A DNA stretch of 64,000 nt from Paratinospora sagittata (lineage: Eukaryota > Streptophyta > Magnoliopsida > Ranunculales > Menispermaceae): positions 3,389,210 to 3,453,209 of the forward strand of contig CM069600.1 in NCBI GenBank assembly GCA_035771175.1. The letters are read 5' to 3'. The number at the start of each line of letters is the position of its first letter. Within the stretch, counting starts at the first letter, position 1. The position numbers were made by a program, and so were the translations under genes. Below, piece after piece: positions 32,503 through 43,570 of this stretch. The notes beneath the pieces are model-generated. The model worked only from the letters and a program-made list of their open reading frames with translations. It was not told where the DNA came from and did no database searches.

Positions 32503-33640
32503 CCATGTCTAGCAATGATCGTTGATTACACAAAACAATTCACCCCTGATAGGGAGTTCAGTACACGAGAGGAACTCATTTCCTGGGTCCTAGATGTTGG
32601 TAAAAGGAATGGATTGGTGATAATAATCTAAAACTCAGATGCCAGGGATAATGGTTGGCGAGCCCGAGTCAATTTTGCTTGCGAGAGATATGACCATCAT
32701 ACATCCACTACTTAGCAATCTTTTGCTGGTAAGAAGGCAAGCAGAAGTCAAACTGGCACGAAGAAGTACATATGCCCTTTCCTATTAAATGGCAAGAACC
32801 ATCGGGACGGTGAGTGGACATTAAAAGTTGCATGTGACACTCATAACCACCCTGTTGCGAAGTACTTTAATGGACATTTACACACCGGAAGGTTGAATAA
32901 TGATGAAGTAGAAGTCATGGTACAAATGTCAAAGAGTAATACCCGACCAAAAGACATATTGATGACTTTAAAGGAAAGAAATGCCAGTAATGCCACGCTG
33001 AAGACAACATACAATGCAAAACAAAAACATAAGTTGTTCGAATACAGTGGCAGATCTTTGATGCAACAACTGTTGCACAAGTTGGAAGAAAAGAAATGCA
33101 TCGAGTGGCACAGGTGCGAAGAAAATATCGATATTGTTCAAGATATATTTTGGGCTCATCCTATTTCAGTAGATCTTTTGAGGTACTTTCCACATGTGTT
33201 GCTGATGGACTGTACATACAAGATGGACAAGTACATATTTCAATTACTGGAGATTGTTGATGTCACATTGACGAATATGACATTTTCAGTGGCATTTTTA
33301 TATATGACATCTGAAAACAAAGACAATTACATGTGGTCACTACAAAAATTGAGAGAGTTGTTGGATGAGTGGTTCTTCCCAAGATAATTGTGACAAACAA
33401 GAACTTGGCCTTTATGAATGATGTTTCATGTGTGTTCCCTGATACAATGAATCTGTTATGTACATGACACATAAACAAGAACATGCTAGCCAACACAAAG
33501 GGAAAGTTTGTAAAGAATGAGGACTTTGAAGTTTTTAGGAGGAAGTGAAATGAATTTGTTATGTACAATCTGAAACAATTCTCTATATTCTTAGAGATTG
33601 TAACATTGCAGTGGATTTCTAGAAATCTGTGGTGCACGCT
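32503..33640 (+). pseudogene. MULE transposase remnant
   Basis: The N-terminal region, with CPFLLNGKNHRDGEWTLKV and CDTHNHPVAKYF, is the FAR1-like zinc-chelating WRKY-GCM1 type. The catalytic core includes LLMDCTYKMDKYIFQLLEIV, MTFSVAFLYM and WSLQKLRELL, with the DDE first aspartate in MDCTYK. It carries TAA at 32629-32631, TAG at 32713-32715, a frameshift near 33373 (FLPRIIVTNKNLAFMND resumes in another frame) and later stops. Both lengths and motif order fit MULE transposases. It is dead. The third catalytic residue region is lost to the LINE insertion beyond 33640. Confidence 0.85.
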
Positions 33641-33669
33641 CTTGTCTTCAATATTTTCTCTTTGAGATT

Positions 33670-34417
33670 CACAATTGGATAAGTTTCAACTGTACTTATT
33701 CTCCCAGAAAACCGCTCACGAAAGAGTGGAATATGTTATTTCTAGCAGCTATTTGGAACCTTTGGACAGTCCGTAATCGTGAAATTTTTCAAGGTTGTCG
33801 TCACTCTATAATAGCTATAGATCTTCAAACTAAAGCTTTGGCTAACAATCTTATGTTAGTCTTCTATGATGATAATTTAGTGCAACATTCATGTCACTCA
33901 CGCTTGGTGTCTTGGATACCACCCGCCAGTGAATTTCTCAAGTTGAATGCTGATGGCGCAGCCAAAGGTAACCCAGGTTTGGCGAGTTTTGGTAGATTAA
34001 TCCAGAACAGTACTGGTGAATGGATTTCAGTTGCTAAATTACGGGCCATTCATGAAGGGTTCAAACTAGGTTGGGAGTTGCGTGCTAAAAAGCTAGCTGT
34101 GGAAATTGATTCCAAAGTTGCAATTGATCTTATCACCGGCTTTTCCTCGGTGGAACATCCTTTAGCAAGCCTTATTTATGATTGTCGTGATCTTATTGGG
34201 TGAGATTGGACCTGTTATTTGGTTCATACCTTTCGAGAAGGAAACTATTACGCTGATTTTATGGCGAATGAGGGTATTCGTTGTGAGGAATTTCTTGTTC
34301 GTTTTAATTCCCCTTTTGTAGGGCTATGTCACTTTCTATTAGCAGATGCTACAAGTGTTGTCTTTGTGAGGCCTTAATGGCCTAATTTTACTATTGAATG
34401 AAAAAAATAAAAGAAAA
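33670..34417 (+). mobile_element. 5'-truncated LINE with RNase H domain, inside the MULE
   Basis: The frame 33733-34203 encodes MLFLAAIWNLWTVRNREIF, then an RNase H start LKLNADGAAKGNPGLASFG and AVEIDSKVAIDLI. After one stop it continues as HTFREGNYYADFMANEG. It ends in an A-rich tail (34398-34417). The MULE reading frame continues on the far side. The 5' limit is approximate and no target duplication could be fixed. Confidence 0.75.
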
Positions 34418-34933
34418 ATAGTTCAGATGCCTCTAAAAAAGTTAGAATTGTACAGAAAATCAGAGAGATAGTTGCTCTATCGGCCTCTTCTCTCACTGTG
34501 CCCATAAAGAAGAAGAAAACAACATGGCAGCCAACTAGAAAGAGTGATCGGTCTACAAAATGAGATCCCTCATTTTTTTAGCATGTTTTGTCTACTTACT
34601 TCACTCCTTCATCCATATCAGCATTGCAAAAGACCAAATCGAAGAATGATGAACCAAGGAAAGTCCACAGGACACGCTTGCAAATGTCTCATGGATCTGG
34701 TGGATATCTAGATCAACTCTCTCATGGCTCGCATCAGTACATAGACCAGATCAGAGATGTTATAGCCAATGGACATTGTGGGTACCGAGTAATCGCCGAG
34801 TCCATGGGTATGGGAACAAACGATTGGAGCGAAGTCAGAGGTGACTTACTGAGAGAGGTGCAAAGGTTTGAGGCATACTACCCAACACTTTTTGGTAGTG
34901 TTGAGAGGGTTCAGGAGATTATGAGTTCTCTAC

Positions 34934-37395
34934 TGTCACGCTTGGGTTGCACACAGTGCCCCCTAACCATTGGCTCAGTGGTTACTCGGATTGCGAAATC
35001 AAACCTTATGAGGTTGTGAGTTCGAATCTGGGAGAGGCCCTGTACTATTCATGAGTAAATAGTATAGACAAATGATCCCGGGGGTACTAGACGCTGCGGT
35101 GTGCTGTGTACTGGGATGTGACAATATTATGTGGTACTATAGCTGGAGTACGCCCTGCGTGGGTACTCATCACTCTGGGTAGGGGCACTGTGTGCAACAC
35201 AGGTGTGTCAAAAAAGCCTTATTTATATTGTCACGACGCCCCTGACGTAGGCTGACATCATGACCGGCACAGTGTATTATACACTGTACATACCCATATA
35301 CAGTATATAATACACTGTCAGCCTTCACGTAGTCTCACAATCCTTCCCAAAATTTGCATAATTTTTTTTCCTAATATACCACAAATCAAATCCAACATAG
35401 ATCTCTATACTCATTCCATTCATTCACACATCCCATCTTCATTTCATCATCCAATATATTAAGCTATATATATGCCCACACATCCCATCTAGATGGTAAT
35501 ACATATATATAATGTGTGATAAGTATACATATCAAAATAACAAAAGCTATTTCCTCCAAACATACATACACATACCAGACGAAGGCTCACGTGATTATCA
35601 CTCACGGAGTTCACTCATGGAGTTTCCTTTTCCCTTCGACTCAATACCTGAAATATTGGAGGAAATGGGGTGAGCAAACAATAGCTCAGTGAATATAGAT
35701 CTTGAGATGACAATTATATACATTTAGAGAAATATGACATTTAAAATCATTTCAAACACTTAGTCAACACATGCATCAGTCAACGAATATATTATACATG
35801 TCAACAACATAAATTGCATGAGTTTTCAATAACACAATGCACAATCTCCCTCCTCCGCAAGGCAAGAGAGCTAGTCTAACCCTTGTATGACCGTTACAAG
35901 GTAGCCACAGCCTCTCATTACCCAATTCACAGTCATTTCAAGGATCGCAACCCTTGTTAGGACAAACCTACTGACAATGAGGACTCGCAAAACCTCATCC
36001 GGGTCTAATTCCTAACGAAATGACAATGAGGATTCACAAAACCTCATCATTACAAACTCTAATTGCTAAAATCAGTTTGCATGAAACTCAATACAGTATA
36101 TATAAATATAACATGCATACAATCAAACATTTTATATGCGTACAATGCCATACAAGAACCAAATCAAGAAAACTATACTCACAGTACAACACGTTCAACT
36201 TAAACCCAATCATCATCGCTTTCGAGTCCAGCTCCAAGTTAAATCCAACTAATTTAACTTGTCACAATCACTCCATAATTCAATTTCATGTATTCATATC
36301 GATTTACATCTTTAATTCCTCAACTCACTTCAAATCATGAATAATAAATCCATTTAGGACTCATAAGCAGTTGAAGAAACTACTATATCGTTTCTATGGT
36401 TAATCTAGATATTTCCACAAGAAATAACAGTGAAAATAGATTTCCAAATCCTATTTTTACGACATCATATACTTAGTTACTAAAACTATCAAATCATATC
36501 CAAAAATCACAATCTTAGCATCGAAACGTCCGGAATTCAGTTCTCTACGATTCTATGATTTCAAACCGGGGTTTCATTGGGTTCACATCACTGTTCACTG
36601 TTCACATCACTATTAGTGTTCGCTGTTTACTATTCACTATTCACATCGCTGTTCATATTACTATTTGTCACTATTTATTCAAAACATGTAAATTGTATTA
36701 AAATTGTCAAACGGTCTCCAAAAATCATGAAATGGAATCTAACCACATATTCGGGGTCCCAACAGTCCAGGGAGCATTTTTTTACCTTTCTAGCAGATTT
36801 TCATTCACATTGGGTCAAAATCTCAATTGTTGAAAACACCGTAAAGCGGCTCCCATAGCTAAAATTAGTCCGCTAGAATCGTTACATTTAGCTTAGATAG
36901 TAATTTCACGAAGAAAGATAGTGAAAATCACTTACCGCGGGTCTGAATTTGACGTGAATCGCTCGTTCTCCCCTTTTTCTTTTTCTTCTTCTTCTTCTCT
37001 GCCGTTCTTCCTCTCTTTCTGTTTTTTTTTTCGTTCTGCAACTTCCTTTCTTATCTTTTAAATTTTATTTCATTTTTTTTGTCTTCTTTCCAGTACTGTT
37101 AGGTGAACAGTACCGCAAATGAACAGTACTTTATTCTTTTTTTTTTCTTCGATATACTCAATCCACATATTTAAGTTAAATCAACTCCAATGTTTAACTT
37201 GTAAGCACCCATATAAGATGATCTCATAAGTATCATCTTCTTTCTGTACATACACACGTATATTGGGCTCCTACGTATAAAATATGTGTATTATCCAGCG
37301 TATATTTAGCTCATACGTATAAAATACATGTATTATATATCTTGATATACGTGTATTTTACCGTATATATTTAATTAAAATTACGGGGTGTTACA
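34934..37395. mobile_element. Solo LTR of a Gypsy-type element
   Basis: The sequence starts TGTCACG and ends GGGGTGTTACA. It is flanked by the 5 bp duplication TCTAC (34929-34933, 37396-37400), and removal of the unit plus one duplication joins the OTU frame without a gap. The ends are of the TGTCACG...TTACA kind common in plant Gypsy LTRs. A SINE is nested 7 bp inside its left end. Length without the SINE is about 2.17 kb. No internal coding region remains, as expected after LTR-LTR recombination. Confidence 0.88.
34941..35228 (+). mobile_element. tRNA-derived SINE nested in the solo LTR
   Basis: The 288 bp unit is flanked by TGTCACG (34934-34940, 35229-35235). It has an A-box-like TGGCTCAGTGGTTA near 34971 and a B-box-like GTTGTGAGTTCGAATCTG near 35015, about 50 bp apart as in tRNA promoters. 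It also has near-complementary segments close to its ends: GTTGCACACAGTGCCCCCTA and TAGGGGCACTGTGTGCAAC. A MITE with these as terminal repeats is the alternative. The A/B boxes and the flanking duplication favour a SINE. Confidence 0.7.
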
Positions 37396-37889
37396 TCTAC
37401 AGTGTAGTGACCATATGACACCCCTAGAGAAGTGGATGACTTTTCCAGATATGGGGTTGTTGATAACATCAATATACAATGTCGTGTTGATGCTTTTATT
37501 TATGCATCAATATCTTATATTTTTGCCCCTGAACCGAAGCTCCACCAATCCCATTGAGGTGAGTGATTGGCATTGATTACGTGAATGATAACCACTTTGT
37601 ACAGGTAGAACCGATTTTCTTTTCGTATTTGGTTTCAGTGTAAATTATAGATAGAATAATAGAAATAATGATTGCAATGTTGTACTTTCAATAGGTTATG
37701 TTTGCCCTTGCATCACCGATACCTCCCATATTGCCAGATTGGCATAGATTCCGACTACGACAGGCACAAGGATGGGAAACACCTTATTTTGTTTTCAACG
37801 TTGATGGTAGCAGAGTGACAAATAATGCGGATGATAGACAGCATGTAGTTGACTTAAATGATGACTAGTTATTTTGGAAATGATGATAT

Positions 37890-38090
37890 GAAGGGGGATG
37901 TCAACATGTTTTTTTGGAAATGTTGATAAGTAAGGAGATGTTAAGATGTTTTTTTGGAATTGTTGACATATTTATACTTGTTTTATTTTTGGGAATGTTG
38001 ATATGTAGGGAAATGTGGATAGGTTGATATGTCTAGGATGTCAGCATGTTTTTTTGGAAATGTTGACATATAGGGATATGTGAATATGTA
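37890..38090 (+). repeat. Irregular minisatellite
   Basis: At least three copies of GATGT(C/T)A(A/G)(C/G)ATGTTTTTTTGGAA(A/T)(T)TGTTGA occur at about 37898, 37938 and 38038. They lie directly after the MULE OTU frame and are probably part of its 3' untranslated region. Confidence 0.6.
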
Positions 38091-38626
38091 TAGAATTCTT
38101 ATATTTTTGAAATGTAGATACAAAATATATAATTGACTTCGATGTTGATTATATATACACATTTGTATGTTACTACGTTGATTTGGATGTTCGAATTATT
38201 GTTTTCTTTCTGTATGTATATATGTATGTTATGTCAATGTTCACCAAACGACTGGAAAACGGTACCCCCACCATCTAAACTAACTCGGAATGGTTGTAAA
38301 CATGTCCAAAATGTCATGAAATGCATCTCAATGCAACGTGGAATGTGGAAATGCAAAAAAAAAGAGAAATATAAGGCTCGGCTGGTTCTCCTGGCCAATG
38401 TGTTGTGTGCTTGTCTCATCTACTTGTTCTTCTTGGTGTGCAACACTTGCAATAGCTACTAAAATGGTTTTTGTACGCCGACGTCTTCTCTCTGATGCTG
38501 TAGGTCGAGTGTGTGACCCACTTTGCTCAGTAAAAGTGGTGAATCGTGTCCTCAACATATTTGTACACAATAAAATGGTTATTCAGTATTTTCAAAAAAA
38601 AAAACCAAAAATACAGGGTTGAGCAA

Positions 38627-38750
38627 TCAAGGCCGACCTATTCAAAGTAGGGTTGGCCATTCTTGGTCGACCTGTACAAAGTAGGGTCAGACTTGAATGG
38701 CTGACCTAACTTTGTACTGGTTGGCCCTGCATCGCCGACCCTAGGACGAC
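38627..38750 (+). repeat. Subterminal GGCCGACC-type repeats, right side of MULE
   Basis: AAGGCCGACCTATTCAAAGT, GGTCGACCTGTACAAAGTAG and related copies resemble those at 32238-32350. Confidence 0.6.
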
Positions 38751-39640
38751 ACTCGTGCAACGAGCTTTGTTCTTATCTTTTTTCCTCACAAAACACACCA
38801 AAAAACACTCATACATGCTCCATTTCATGAATAAAAGTGCATAGAAACAAAATAAAAATAAAAATATTAAAATATGCATTTCTTATCGATTTAATGGATC
38901 AAACCTCGAAAATCTTTCGAAGACCAAAAAGGTGTGATTCGCTCCAAATGGGGTCCAAACGATGCTTTTCTAGCTCCAATCTTCTTCCAACCAAGATAAG
39001 AAGATGAAAATGGAGGGCTTTGGAGTGAGGTGCTAGGGTTTTGGAGAAGAAATGGAGAAGAAAAAACGGTGGAGAATAGAGGCAAGGTTTGGGTGGGGTA
39101 CGATTTGGAGAAGGGTAGTTTAGGATTTTTTGTATTTTGGCTGGAGTAGAAATAGTGTATATATGTTAGGGTAAGGTTGTATTAGTAATTAGGGTGAAGA
39201 TAGTTCATTATTGGGTGATTTGCAAAAGGCTGATTTGCAGGTTTCACTTGAACTACCCAATTCTGCTGATCACACAAAAACAACTAATATTTCTTTCTTC
39301 TGTTACTGTTTAAGGCTTTAATTAATCTGCTTGCTTGGTAGTTGGAATTCTGATCCACAGAGAAATATCCTATAGCACACTCACTTGGAATATGAAACAC
39401 TACAAAAACAGTGGATGGCATGGCTTGTGCAAAGGATAACAATGGTTTCGGTTTGACGATCGCAGGATTCAAGCTCAGTTTACCAACAATTTTTTGATGT
39501 CACGCTTAGCTTGGCTTCTTTCTTGTTGGCAAATATGAAGACGACAAACGTCAGTTGAAGTAATTTTGATATTTTCTCCTGTTTCCATAATCTTTGTGAT
39601 TAGAAACATGCACAAATGAGGAGGAGGCTATCATCAGAAG

Positions 39641-42417
39641 CTAGCTACTGGGAGAATCTTCTACTTCAACGTCTTTTCTCTGTCTATATCGAAGGATGTG
39701 CTTATGGAACTCTTCCAGCTCTTTCTCTAATTTCTCAATGAACTGGCTTGTGTGTTCAAGAGACTGCTCATATTTATACTTTTCCAGAGCCTGCAATATA
39801 TATTTGTAGCAGCAGAAAATAGAAAATAATTCTTAGTTGCTCAAAGTCTAAATAAATAAATGAATACCTACAGCCACATATAACACGCTAGTACCCAGCA
39901 AGCAGATAAAAGAGGAAAGAAAAAAAGGAGATGATGTTTTATAATCTCAAAAGCATTGGAATTAACTTCCGTTTTCTTCTTCTTCTTCTTTTTGAATAAT
40001 TGCCTACTGGGTATATCCTTCAAGATTGATGGTCCAGTGAATTGATATAAGGTGATCGATAAGAAAATTCATAGCAAGAACAATATTCATACATAATTAG
40101 TTGAACACTGGGGAAACCGAAAACAAAACTTTCCATGGAGGTGCAGCGGATTTGAGAATGTTAAGATGAGTGTGACCAGACAAGAAAATTGATGATGAAC
40201 AAATACTTTATAATATCGCGTTCCATTATTTAAGTCACACGTTGATAAATATGTATTCAGCATAAAATTCAATAAAGAATGCAGAGTAGAATTACCTTGC
40301 TCTTGGATAGAGTATCTGGAGGTGACATAACCTTAGGTTGAACATAATTCTTCCCACGATAAAATATAATTGTGTTTTTATCTTTTATGCTGATAACAAT
40401 GCCTTTGCTTAGACGGGCAAGCTCCTCAGCATATTCATGAATCTGTCCAGGCTTGCACGGTTTGCAAACAACCTTTACAGTCTCATGCTTCTTCCAGTGG
40501 AGGTGCATATTAAGAACTACGCCACCAAAAACTCCACGTCTTCCCACAGGAACGTAATTCTTCTTTTTTTCACCAATGCGCTTCAGGTAAAACATCTCTT
40601 CCTCTGTCAAAATTTCAGGATCATATGTTTCGGGTGCAGGTTTTGGTAACTCAAATTTTCGCAGCTTCTCGATAAGCCATTCTTCCTTTCTCTTTGCCTA
40701 AGATAAAATCACAAAGAAAACAGTAAATTAATCCATCACAATTTTACCACTTTTCATTTAACAGATTTAGATGGAAACAAGATCAGCTTATGTTCCTTCA
40801 ACTCTAGATGAGATCCCAGGGTGTATACAGGTTCATGCTTCATATATTTAAAAATATAAGCATGTAGATTTCCTCCAAAAAAATGAAAAAAGATAAACAA
40901 AAACTCAAAAATAATAGCAATTAAAATCAAGCAGTGCAATCAATACAATCATTCCAAAAGGATCACTAAGTTCCTTGAAATCTAAGCTCAAAAACATGGA
41001 TTTGTATAATTCAAGGGAAAAAGAAAAGAAAAGAAAAGAAAGAAGCAAATTAGCAACAAATCTTTAAACAAGAAAAGAAAAATCAAAACATGTCTGACCT
41101 TTTCGAGTTTGTATCTAATCCTAACTTCTGGATTTGGAGATGTCATCTTCTTTTTAGCTTTCAGGCGATAAAATCTGAGTTCATTTAACTTTGCTTTTCT
41201 CGACATCTTAACCCGTTTTGACTTTTTCTTAACCTTAGTTTGGGCTCCATTTTCTTGAGATGGTGGCTTATCAACAGAAAATCTGATCACATCATTTTCC
41301 ATCTTCACCGAAACTGATGCATTGCTTATGTATCTAACCTGTTAAAGTAGAGTTAACATTATATGAAAGTTACATCAAATTAAATAAATATTAAATTGGC
41401 AAGGGCTTACTTGTTTATAGCTTCTCAAGTCTGAACAAAGAGAAAAGGAAGAAAAACATTTGAAAAAATTGAGCTTTTCAGACAATGGAAGACTTAAGTG
41501 AGTCTGAATTGCTCTCCAAGACTGGCACAAAGATCTGTGTAAAGAAGTAGCTTTTATTTTAGTTATGTGAAAAAGCTCCTCAACCAGAAAATCTAACTAC
41601 CAATCAATGTTAATTTTTCTCTTTCAGAAAGCTCCAATACATTCAGAGAGAAGCTAATGTGCATTGGAACTATTAAAAGGTAATAATAAATCAAGAGGAT
41701 AAGAACTATAACCATATTTTTCTTCGAAACATAACATAAAAGAGTTGAAATATGACACAACTTCATTGATTTTTGTGATTAAGTCGGAGAAAGTTTCCTT
41801 AATAAAATAGTATTTTCTAGAGAAAATCTTGTTCAGGAAAATTTCCGATCGCATAGATTTAAGTTCTTCAATTTTTTGTTGTGTAGAGATCTTACACTTA
41901 CCTGAGGAAATTTCTCAGGAAAATCACCAATTTCTCAAGAAAATCACTAATTTTCTCAAGAAAATCCACATTTCCTCAGCTAACAAAACACAACCTAAAT
42001 TTTTTTATGAAAAAACAAAGGATCCATTTATTCAACATTCACAACTAATAGCAATTTAACTCACCAAGTTAACCTAATTATAGATGGAAAACAAGACCAA
42101 ATCAATGTGATCTATGAGAATCAAAGGCTTTTAGCAGACAAGTTTTTAACTAAACAAGCTAACAACAAGCTTTCTTAATCTTTGCTCTCAAATGAAAACC
42201 CAACAAAAAAAACTGTATAACATATGTGGAATGCAAAGTAACTTGAGGAAATAATCAACAGCAAAAACAAAAACAAAAGGCAAGCACATTTTTTGCAAGG
42301 AGAAATGCACCTGGTTGAAGAAGATGGGCTGAATTTTGAGTCTCGAAATAAGGGAATTGTTCTTCCGATCAATCGAAGCCGCTTATAATTGGTGAGATGA
42401 TTTAGAAAAAATGCCAT
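39641..42417 (-). CDS. CRM-domain RNA-binding protein, five exons
   Basis: The exons are 42311-42417, 41411-41534, 41099-41338, 40296-40697 and 39641-39790. All junctions have GT/AG, and the phases add to 1023 bases, or 340 residues. Exon 1 gives a basic, hydroxylated N-terminus (MAFFLNHLTNYKRLRLIGRT) typical of an organelle presequence. Exon 4 holds the CRM (YhbY-like) domain: LTEEEMFYLKRIGEKKKNYV, GRRGVFGGVVLNMHLHWKK with the GxxG loop, and IVISIKDKNTIIFYRGKNY. Exon 5 encodes a coiled-coil-like tail (FIEKLEKELEEFHKHIL). It resembles the plant single-CRM protein At3g25440, an RNA-binding factor predicted for an organelle. Targeting and the role in intron splicing or rRNA handling are inferred from the family. 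No damage was seen. Confidence 0.92.
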
Positions 42418-42689
42418 GAATTTAATGGATAAAAATTCTCCCTCTCCAATGATCACCTTCCCTTGTATTCTTTCCTAGACTCTGAAAGATAGGCAAGTTA
42501 ACCAAATTTGTTAGCTGATGGAAATGTTTGATAATATAAGACAAACCCATGCATGCAAAATGCAAGTTGCATATATAAAGGGCATCTCTTACATTTAATA
42601 ATAATAATAATAAAACACATTTTTATCATCCCTAACCCAGTTCAAGTGAGTACCTGGATGCATAAGAAGAAGAAGAAGCACACACGAAG

Positions 42690-43170
42690 ATTAAATGAAA
42701 TGTACCCAACAAAAGTTTTTTATAAATTATTTCAAGTTTCAACAAAATGAAGAATTGTTCAAGTATCATACTGTTTTGGGCATTTCGACAAGCAGGTTAC
42801 GTGCATCAATCAGTGGTGCACCAATTCCCATTACTTCATCAACATTAACCCGAAATTTGTTCATAAAAATATGGTGGGTGCGATAAAGTTGAGAAATCCC
42901 ATCATGAAATTAAAACAAACAACACTAATACTTAAAAAAAACATCTCCCAACATGAAGTTTGTTTCCATCAACAGCTATTAGTAAGTAATCTTGAAGGTA
43001 GAGAAAAGAAAATAAAAAGATTCAAACAGAGACTTTCCTGCCGCCCTTCTCCTTTCCTTCTTTTGTATCAGTTTCACCGTTGCTCTATTGTGTTACCGTC
43101 GTTAATAAACTTGCCCAGGCCTTTTCTTTATTTATTTTTTATTACTTTACCTTGCTACTACTGATATTTA
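42690..43170 (-). repeat. 5'-type block with a 32-residue ORF, paralogous to 30512-31080
   Basis: It lies 270 bp upstream of the CRM gene start. The minus-strand frame 42766-42864 reads MNKFRVNVDEVMGIGAPLI, then DARNLLVEMPKTV and TGA. The bases GTATGA at its end could also act as a splice donor. About 200 bp further upstream is a CT-rich stretch and GTTTCACCGTTGCTCTA, shared with the copy at 30.9 kb. The block could be an alternative leader or upstream ORF of the CRM gene, or the remnant start of another gene. I do not recognise the peptide. Confidence 0.45.
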
Positions 43171-43570
43171 TATATCTATTATAGGTAAGTAATATTAATA
43201 TTTATATTTTGATGTGTATAAAAATCTTAAACAACTTTCATGATATTATTATATTACTGTACCATGTGCTTACCCTCTTAGTTTAAATTTATATATTCTG
43301 AATTTTACTCATTTTTTATTTTATTTTTTGAAAAAACCAAGTACATAATAATTTTTTTTTTGGTATAATAATAATCATAAGAATTCTAACTTAAATGTTG
43401 TTTATAAATACTTAGATATAATACACATCCACATATACTAGTAATCAATAGTAAGCATTGATCATGCTCTTTTTTGCACCTATATATATATATATGATCC
43501 AACCAAATATAAAAAAAAAAAAAAACCAATTGAAATTTGAAATTATAGTTGAAAGAGAAGATTTCACAGT

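Larger units (their letters stand above)
34588..37868 (+). pseudogene. OTU-type domain of the MULE, split by a solo LTR
   Basis: The first part (to 34933) has YIDQIRDVIANGHCGYRVIA, with the catalytic-type Cys of the OTU fold, then GTNDWSEVRGDLL and FGSVERVQEIMSSL. It resumes exactly at 37396-37401 as QCSDHMTPLEKWMTFPDMG, then a C-terminal block NDNHFVQ. A likely intron (37605-37694, GTAGAA...CAATAG) joins this to VMFALASPIPPILPDWHRF and a TAG at 37866. A one-base shift near 37565 breaks the frame. In this MULE family the domain is carried by the element. It resembles deubiquitinating proteases, but its role is unknown. Confidence 0.8.
31773..39226 (+). mobile_element. Decayed Mutator-like element with OTU domain
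   Basis: Candidate terminal inverted repeats are ACACCCCAGTAATGGACTAT (from about 31784) and, at about 39191-39226, the reverse complement of CACCCAATAATGAACTATC. Each continues inward with weaker similarity. Between them lie a MULE transposase remnant (32503-33640) and an OTU-type cysteine-protease-like domain with its downstream tail (34588-37868). This is the order known for the plant Kaonashi/KI-type MULEs. Repeats of the GGCCGACC/GGTCGACC type lie near both ends (32238-32350, 38627-38750). Insertions inside it are a LINE fragment (about 33670-34417) and a solo LTR (34934-37395). I could not find a clear 9-10 bp target duplication, so the ends are provisional. Confidence 0.7.

Noticed and set aside
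34961..35035. A functional tRNA gene
   Set aside because: Box A- and B-like motifs are present, but no full cloverleaf can be drawn and the unit is flanked by an insertion duplication, so a SINE is the better reading.
38133..38622. Overlapping ORFs of 60-109 residues on both strands
   Set aside because: They lie in the 3' non-coding part of the MULE, overlap each other on both strands and match nothing recognised.
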